Shown: positions 55,692 through 64,000 of the stretch, one piece after another
Layout: each line of letters opens with the position of its first letter
Position numbering within the stretch: position 1 is the first letter of the stretch
Assembly: GCF_921293095.1 (NCBI RefSeq)
Contig: NW_025791676.1
Span: forward strand, 62,001-126,000
Direction of reading: 5' to 3'
Source of the DNA: Ischnura elegans
Lineage: Eukaryota; Arthropoda; Insecta; Odonata; Coenagrionidae
DNA length: 64,000 nucleotides
The notes under the pieces: model-generated
Told to the model about the DNA's origin: nothing
Database searches by the model: none
What the model saw: only the letters and a program-made list of their open reading frames with translations
Made by a program: the position numbers and the translations under genes

Positions 55692-57809
55692 GGCGTGCTT
55701 CTCCCGGCGATTCACAGACTTTCTCTGCGCACATCGGCCGACGGAAAGGCGGCTACTGAAATAAGAAACATTCCTTCGGGTAACCGCGCGGGTGAGAAAA
55801 TCCCAGAGCGCCTATTTTCCCCTTCATTAAATCACGGGAATGAAAGAAAATTCTAAAATGTGATGCATCATTCCCAATGCAGTCCCCCGTGACTTTGAAA
55901 TAAATTTTTAGCCGTGGTGGACACGGAATATCGCAAACACCTTTTCCATACACACCGGAGTCGCGTTAAATGCCGGAATCGTCTAAAATTATGCTCCCTC
56001 GTCACGAGCATTTTCTTTCGTTGCAGTTGGAAAGTATTACTTGGCGAATCAGATTATTCAGCGTCCTTAGTGGAAGATGTATTTGTATCCCTCATTCTCT
56101 AATTCATTGATGAAGACTGTTTCAGAAAAAACCAGTGCGACGTAATCCATTTCGTGCAGTCAGTTATAAACATTTCCCTCCATACCGTTTCAAAGTTTTA
56201 TTCGTCCACAAATTTTATGTAACGCACTCTCTCTTCGTGCGAAGTACCGCCACGTGGAAAGAATCCGGGGGTGGGGAAATTCTTGGGTCAACGAAGACAA
56301 CTTTCCTGGGAACCCGTGTGTGGGGTAGTTCCCACGCTTGGATCCGGGTGGTGGGGGACGGGTTCCCCCACCACGAACCTAAACGCAGCGAGTGGGGCAG
56401 GGGACGCCGGGAAGAAAAAAAGAAGTTCCAACGGGCGAATTTTTCAAAAGACGCAATGGCCTCCTTCGTTTGTTTCCCGTCGACGTAAAAAGTGAGTAAG
56501 TGTTTTCTATTCATGGCATCATTCAATACCTGCCGTATCGAAAGACTTGCAGGCGAGGATAATCACTCCAATGACAGCAACACATACTTTCATGGCATAG
56601 CACCATTAAAAATGTTGGAAAGGTAATCGACTGCCATTAATGGAAGTAGGGTTTTGCAAGGCTTCGAGATAACGTGTAATACTTGAAAAAAAGAAAAAAC
56701 GCTCAATGTATACCGTTCCTTCGTCAACAGTACACTTTCATTACTTTCACGCAATAGTCATGTCGAGGAATTTATCAATCAATGATCGGTGTACACGTCC
56801 AATGAAGTGTTTCCATAGCGCAAGTGAAATTTTAGGGTTGGAAATATTTCCGTCGGGCATACGTTTCACGAAAGCAAATGCCAGTCGCCCGCCTGTATGG
56901 GAACATGAAGGGGACTCTTGTTCCCACGGTCGGAAATGGTGGTGGGGGAAGGTACGTCTCCCCGACCGAGAAGCGGCAGCGTGTGACGTAAGCAAGTGTC
57001 GGTAGGGGAGAACTTTGAATCGAGGTCGGCTCCCTGCCAACGGACAGTTTTTTTGAAGGGGCGCACTATCGTTCGTCATTCCTCCACGTAAATGTTACGA
57101 AATCGGTTCGCATCACAGGGGCAGTAATGCCACCTCATAATCGCAATTGGGAAAAAGAGTGAAGCGCGATAAGCGAGGAAGGATAATAATTTCCTATTCC
57201 GTAATATAACTCGGAGTAAAACCACGAATTCCTGTCTCCGTGGCAGTGTGTTGGCATTGGGAGATAGATAAATGACATAAAGAAAAATGTATGAATGTAG
57301 GGAAAAACATTTTTTGTTCCAAGAATGGTGAAAACGATTTTTTACACATTGCTTAACCAACAAAGAGCATAACACCGTCAAGTCCGGAAAATGTAGATGA
57401 AGAAATTGGAACGACAAGAATTATCTTTCTCAAATTAATTCCCTCGTTACGCATTACATAATCATCTTTTGCCAGAAAATTTCTTTGAAGAAGTAAATGC
57501 ATCCCTTGCGTTACATCGATCATTAAACAGTCGAAACAACAACAGGCGACATTTACCAATGGATTAAAGCTGAAACGAATCGCCATTACACCAACAAGCA
57601 CACCGTTACGAAAGACATTTTTCATAAACACATTTTCAAAGATGGACCAAAAGATATAACGGAATTGAGAATTGCTTAAGCATAAAGGGACTGTTGTCTG
57701 GAAATGGTAACTATTCAACAGAAACAAAAGCAGATACAACCGCGAAGAAACCAGATCTTCCTTCGATTCTCAAGTCATGATAACTTTTTGAGGATTCGGT
57801 CATGTACTC

Positions 57810-57929
57810 GCCAACGGCCACACCACGTACAATTCACCGGTTCTCGTTCGATCACCGAAGTTAAACTACGTAGGGCCCGGATAGTACTTGGACGGGTGAC
57901 CGCCTGGGAATACCGGGTGCTGTTGGCAT
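57810..57929 (+). rRNA. 5S rRNA gene 2, divergent variant, unit 2
   Basis: Identical to the variant at 25781-25900, including all differences from gene 1. The ~200 bp around it also match unit 1 closely. Confidence 0.8.
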
Positions 57930-59829
57930 TACTTTTATTCTTCAACTTGTTTAAAAAAAATATTTTCAATCACCTACCGCGAGCAATGCAGAGCAGGAAT
58001 ATGCCGCGAAAATTTCTTTTGAGAAAGAAATGTCACTATGTGAAATATTTTCTACATATTTTATTCGCGTGTTTCAAGAGTGACATTAATGTAGCGTTGG
58101 AGAGGAAAGGCTTTGGGAAAAATCCATTTTCAGTCATTACTGCAATCACTTCCTCGGAATTTATTCCCTAATGCGAGAGTTTCGTTGATTCCGATATGTG
58201 GTGAATGAGAGAAATAGGTTTGGGAATAATTTTAATTTGCATGCCACGCGACATTTTCCTTCGATCCTCGGTTATCACAGCGGGATTACATACTCTAAAG
58301 GCATGGAAATCGGCTTCCGCTTCCCGGTGTCCATTGGGAGATGGCGTGCAGAGGGTTTTTCATTGAATTATTAGAAATAGTTTAAACTACCCAAGTAATT
58401 AATAACGGTCATTTTCAGAAAAGATAAGGTTTGAAGATTGTTATCATACCATCGATGTTCAACGGTACATCTCCCTAACCATCCCACGGTACGTTTTCGC
58501 GAAAGCACGAAATTTCGATGCTCGATCAACAATACGCCATTACCTTGGCAACGAGGCAAGACGAGAATCAACAACACAGGCGTACGGGTAATGACAGCGC
58601 AGCACTCATTGACGTGGAATTAGTTACATTTCTTGGTTAAACGTGGCATTCTCGGATGGTATAATACATTGTATCGTATGCTGGACTCATCGCCTGCCGT
58701 TTCACGGAACCGTGTCTCGGGAGGTGGTGCGCCCTAGTGGCAGTTGCGGAACTATCGGCTAGGATTCTTGCATCACGCAAGAACCTCACGGAATTTGAGT
58801 AAAAATTGTAGGTATTAAAACGCAATGTGGAAGTGGTACTCGTCGCAAACATTGTGACAAGTGTTCCCTAATGTGCAAGTGAAGTCCCCGTGTCGATGTT
58901 GTCCCCGTGTTTGTGAAATGTATGGTAGAAGAAAGGCGGCGCAAAGTGAAGTGTTGGAAGGCGACAGAGGAAAAATTCGGAAAATAAATCCGTTATTGCG
59001 TGTGACTGAGAAAATGTGTTAACGCGAAGAAATTGGTAGTGCATACTTTCATGTGAATGTGGTAATTATGTCGTTGCATTGCAAATACAACCAATACATC
59101 ATTTGTTTGTTCAGGCTGAAGTTGGCCGATGTGTAGGAGTTTGCTGATAAGAAAGGCAAACGATAGGGAAATGTGGGGCGTAATGCAGTGAATTCATACA
59201 TTAATTCTTTCCATAAATTACTGATCATGTTATTAGTTAAAGGCTGGGCGTCGTTAGGGAAATATAATTTTCATGGTTAAATGTTGGAATGAGCTGTTAT
59301 GTTGTCAACGCTTCGAGAGTACACAAACTGTGTCATTATGGAAATTAGTTTGTTTTATGCAATTAAACTGGTCAGGAATAAGTGGTTTACCTTTCTTAGC
59401 ATTTGAAAAGGTATGTGATGGAAATCGATACCCAAGGAGAGATATCATGATAGGTGAAGTTTGCAATTTGAAAACAAGTCTTAATTGTCGGGGCATTATG
59501 CAGAATAACATTGCTATTTGATGTTCGGAAATTGTAAAACTTGACTGGAGTATGCGTTTTAGGAAGTGTATCAATGGAAGCGTTAGTCCATGGCGATAGT
59601 TTGGGAATAGAATGATGATTGGGGGAATGTTGATATGTGCAGTTGTGGCATCAGGGCTTGGAGATTACATAATATGTGATATAAATGAAATTGTAATGAG
59701 TCGTGCAATGAAACTCGTCAGGAATACGTGCATTAACTCTTCCTTCGTTTTAAAAGTGAACTGGTGTTAATCCGTGAAAGAACATAGTTTTGATAAGGGA
59801 ACGGCAGACATTTGTGTGGCTGAGTAAAT
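57930..59829. other. Spacer between 5S gene 2 and the satellite, unit 2
   Basis: Same as 25901-27799. No gene recognised. Confidence 0.5.
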
Positions 59830-62800
59830 GAAATTCCAATTGTGATATTCAAAATTATTCATAAAAACCATAATTACCGAGGGATTCTGACGGGATGCGT
59901 TCTAAAACGTTACCAATAGTAAAACATACGTTAGTGTCGAGTTTCGTAGCGTTAGAGTAATTAGTTTAAAAAATATTCCGGTTGAAGTGACTGAAATATT
60001 GCAGAGGCTAAATATTGAATAACAACATTATGTCCTATAGACAGTGAAAACCAGCGGATTCTGGTGGGACAAGTTTTAAAACAATAGGAGAGATAAGGCA
60101 ATTGTCGGTGACGAGTGTCAGTGCGATTGAATCAATGGTTGAATTAATATGTTACAATGTGTGTATGACATAATGACATTAAATGTGTCATACTCAAAAT
60201 TATTCATAAAAACCATAATTACCGAGGGATTTTGACGGGATGCGTTTTAAAACGTTAACAATAGTAAAACATACGTTAGTGTCGAGTTTCGTAGCGTTAG
60301 AGTAATTAGTTTAAAAAATATTCCAGTTGAAGTGACTGAAATATTGCACAGGCTAAATAATGAATAACAACATTATGTCCTATAAACAGTGAAAACCAGC
60401 GGATTTTGGTGGGACAAGTTTTAAAACAATAGGAGAAATAAGGCAATTGTCGGTGACGAGTGTCAGTGCGATTGAATCAATGGTTGAATTAATATGTTAC
60501 AATGTGTGTATGACATAATGACATTAAATGTGTCATACTCAAAATTATTCATAAAAACCATAATTACCGAGGGATTTTGACGGGATGCGTTTTAAAACGT
60601 TAACAATAGTAAAACATACGTTAGTGTCGAGTTTCGTAGCGTTAGAGTAATTAGTTTAAAAAATATTCCGGTTGAAGTGACTGAAATATTGCAGAGGCTA
60701 AATATTGAATAACAACATTATGTCCTATAAACAGTGAAAACCAGCGGATTTTGGTGGGACAAGTTTTAAAACAATAGGAGAGATAAGGCAATTGTCGGTG
60801 ACGAGTGTCAGTGCGATTGAGTCAATGGTTTAATTAATATGTTACAATGTGTGAATGACAAAATGACATTAAATGTGTCACACTCAAAATTATTCATAAA
60901 AACCATAATTACCGAGGGATTTTGACGGGATGCGTTTTAAAACGTTAACAATAGTAAAACATACGTTAGTGTCGAGTTTCGTATCGTTAGAATAATTAGT
61001 TTTAAAAATATTCCAGTAGAAGTGCCTGAAAAATTGCAGAGGATAAATATTGAATAACAACATTATGTCCTATAAACAGTGAAAACCAGCGGATTTTGGT
61101 GGGACAAGTTTTAAAACAATAGAAGAAATAAGGCAATTGTTGGTGACGAGTGTCAGTGCGATTGAGTCAATGGTTTAATTGATATGTTACATTGTGTGTA
61201 TGACAAAATGACATTAAATGTGTCACACTCAAAATTATTCATAAAAACCATAATTACCGAGGGATTTTGACGGGATGCATTTTAAAACGTTCACAATAGT
61301 AAAACATACGTTAGTGTCGAGTTTCGTAGCGTTAGAATAATTAGTTTGAAAAATATTCCGGTTGAAGTGACTGAAATATTGCAGAGGCTAAATATTCAAT
61401 AACAACGTTATGTCCTATAAACAGTGAAAACCAGCGGATTTTGGTGGGACAAGTTTTAAAACAATAGGAGAGATAAGGCAATTGTCGGTGACGAGTGTCA
61501 GTGCGATTGAATTAATGGTTGAATTCATATGTTACAATGTGTGTATGACAAAATGACATTAAATGTGTCATACTCAAAATTATTCATAAAAACCATAATT
61601 ACCGAGGGATTTTGACGGGATGCGTTTTAAAACGTTAACAATAGTAAAACATACGTTAGTGTCGAGTTTCGTAGCGTTAGAGTAATTAGTTTAAAAAATA
61701 TTCCGGTTGAAGTGACTGAAATATTGCAGAGGCTAAATATTGAATAACAACATTATGTCCTATAAACAGTGAAAACCAGCGGATTTTGGTGGGACAAGTT
61801 TTAAAACAATAGGAGAGATAAGGCAATTGTCGGTGACGAGTGTCAGTGCGATTGAGTCAATGGTTTAATTAATATGTTACAATGTGTGTATGACAAAATG
61901 ACATTAAATGTGTCACACTCAAAATTATTCATAAAAACCATAATTACCGAGGGATTTTGACGGGATGCGTTTTAAAACGTTAACAATAATAAAACATACG
62001 TTAGTGTCGAGTTTCGTAGCGTTAGAATAATTAGTTTGAAAAATATTCCGGTTGAAGTGACTGAAATATTGCAGAGGCTAAATATTCAATAACAACGTTA
62101 TGTCCTATAAACAGTGAAAACCAGCGGATTTTGGTGGGACAAGTTTTAAAACAATAGGAGAGATAAGGCAATTGTCGGTGACGAGTGTCAGTGCGATTGA
62201 ATTAATGGTTGAATTAATATGTTACAATGTGTGTATGACAAAATGACATTAAATGTGTCATACTCAAAATTATTCATAAAAACCATAATTACCGAGGGAT
62301 TTTGACGGGATGCGTTTTAAAACGTTAACAATAGTAAAACATACGTTAGTGTCGAGTTTCGTAGCGTTAGAGTAATTAGTTTAAAAAATATACCGGTTGA
62401 AGTGACTGAAATATTGCAGAGGCTAAATATTGAAAAACAACATTATGTCCTATAGACAGTGAAAACCAGCGGATTTTGGTGGGACAAGTTTTAAAACAAT
62501 AGGAGAAATAAGGCAATTGTCGGTGACGAGTGTCAGTGCGATTGAATTAATGGTTGAATTAATATGTTACAATGTGTGTATGACATAATGACATTAAATG
62601 TGTCATACTCAAAATTATTCATAAAAACCATAATTACCGAGGGATTTTGACGGGATGCGTTTTAAAACGTTAACAATAGTAAAACATACGTTAGTGTCGA
62701 GTTTCGTAGCGTTAGAGTAATTAGTTTAAAAAATATTCCGGTTGAAGTGACTGAAATATTGCAGAGGCTAAATATTGAAAAACAACATTATGTCCTATAG

Positions 62801-64000
62801 ACAGTGAAAACCAGCGGATTTTGGTGGGACAAGTTTTAAAACAATAGGAGAGATAAGGCAATTGTCGGTGACGAGTGTCAGTGCGATTGAATGAATGGTT
62901 GAATTAATATGTTACAATGTGTGTATGACATAATGACATTAAATGTGTCATACTCAAAATTATTCATAAAAACCATAATTACCGAGGGATTTTGACGGGA
63001 TGCGTTTTAAAACGTTAACAATAGTAAAACATACGTTAGTGTCGAGTTTCGTAGCGTTAGAGTAATTAGTTTAAAAAATATACCGGTTGAAGTGACTGAA
63101 ATATTGCAGAGGCTAAATATTGAAAAACAACATTATGTCCTATAGACAGTGAAAACCAGCGGATTTTGGTGGGACAAGTTTTAAAACAATAGGAGAAATA
63201 AGGCAATTGTCGGTGACGTGTGTCAGTGCGATTGAATGAATGGTTGAATTAATATGTTACAATGTGTGTATGACATAATGACATTAAATGTGTCATACTC
63301 AAAATTATTCATAAAAACCATAATTACCGAGGGATTTTGACGGGATGCGTTTTAAAACGTTAACAATAGTAAAACATACGTTAGTGTCGAGTTTCGTAGC
63401 GTTAGAGTAATTAGTTTAAAAAATATTCCGGTTGAAGTGACTGAAATATTGCAGAGGCTAAATATTGAATAACAACATTATGTCCTATAAACAGTGAAAA
63501 CCAGCGGATTTTGGTGGGACAAGTTTTAAAACAATAGGAGAGATAAGGCAATTGTTGGTGACGAGTGTCAGTGCGATTGAGTCAATGGTTTAATTAATAT
63601 GTTACAATGTGTGTATGACAAAATGACATTAAATGTGTCACACTCAAAATTATTCATAAAAACCATAATTACCGAGGGATTTTGACGGGATGCGTTTTAA
63701 AACGTTAACAATAATAAAACATACGTTAGTGTCGAGTTTCGTAGCGTTAGAATAATTAGTTTGAAAAATATTCCGGTTGAAGTGACTGAAATATTGCAGA
63801 GGCTAAATATTCAATAACAACGTTATGTCCTATAAACAGTGAAAACCAGCGGATTTTGGTGGGACAAGTTTTAAAACAATAGGAGAGATAAGGCAATTGT
63901 CGGTGACGAGTGTCAGTGCGATTGAATTAATGGTTTAATTAATATGTTACACTCCCTGGCTGTCGACATGAAATTCCTAGGGTCAAACTCAATATTATTT
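59830..64000. repeat. 345-bp satellite array, unit 2 (at least 12 copies, runs off the window)
   Basis: Landmark at 59871, 60216, 60561 and so on every 345 bp to 63666. Unlike unit 1, the first monomer after the spacer is already of the homogeneous type and the diverged edge monomers are absent. The monomer subtype carrying GGTTGAATTAATATG and TGACATAATGACATT is common here and rare in unit 1. The TCCCTGGCTGTCGACATGAA variant appears at 63953, at the window end. Confidence 0.95.

Larger units (their letters stand above)
48370..57809. other. Long spacer between 5S gene 1 and 5S gene 2, unit 2
   Basis: Homologue of 16349-25780, near-identical with scattered substitutions and small indels. Spacer duplications recur here: A at about 48840-49225 and 57364-57720, B at about 51005-52260 and 52560-53870. 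The G-rich hairpin is at 56348-56374. No gene recognised. Confidence 0.6.

Overview
The window is animal nuclear DNA, almost certainly from an insect. It holds two neighbouring units of a tandem histone cluster. The replication-dependent H2A, H2B, H3 and H4 proteins are close to those of Drosophila, each gene lacks introns and ends in the 16-nt histone 3' stem-loop, and gene order is H1(+), H3(-), H4(+), H2A(-), H2B(+), with two 5S rRNA genes in the same unit. Linked 5S and histone genes are known in several arthropods. The species cannot be named from the sequence alone.

Unit 1 runs from inside H1 (base 1) to about 35565. Unit 2 starts with the complete H1 at 35566 and runs off the right edge inside a satellite array. 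With the insertions removed, H1 stop to H2B start is the same length in both units (3429 bp) and the unit is about 24.8 kb: a ~5 kb gene block, 5S gene 1, a ~9.4 kb spacer, a divergent 5S gene 2, ~1.9 kb more spacer, a 345-bp satellite array (about 18 copies in unit 1, at least 12 in unit 2), then a GC-rich approach to H1. Genes are essentially identical between units and the spacers differ only by scattered point changes and small indels.

Four LINE (non-LTR) insertions differ between the units. Unit 1 carries a full-length 7.6-kb LINE in the H3 start region (LINE-A, 2040-9630) and a 3.2-kb LINE without reverse transcriptase inside 5S gene 1 (LINE-D, 13049-16249). Unit 2 carries a different full-length Jockey-like LINE at nearly the same H3 site (LINE-B, 37640-42070) and a 5'-truncated Jockey-like LINE in the H2B start region (LINE-C, 44135-46902). 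The three Pol II insertions all lie in the sense direction of the histone gene, with their first base 30, 35 and 35 nt downstream of the TATA box, that is, at the expected transcription start. The 5S insertion is also in sense. Three distinct element families thus converge on histone core promoters, which is the most striking feature of the window. LINE-A also carries copies of histone 3'-end signals in its 5' region.

Consequence for the genes: H3 of unit 1 is both separated from its promoter and frameshifted by a small scar, H3 of unit 2 has an intact coding region but no promoter next to it, H2B of unit 2 is displaced from its promoter, and 5S gene 1 of unit 1 is split. H1, H4 and H2A look functional in both units, as do H2B of unit 1 and 5S gene 1 of unit 2. 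The long spacer holds no convincing protein gene. It is made of old duplicated segments and carries four conserved CTCF-like motifs per unit.
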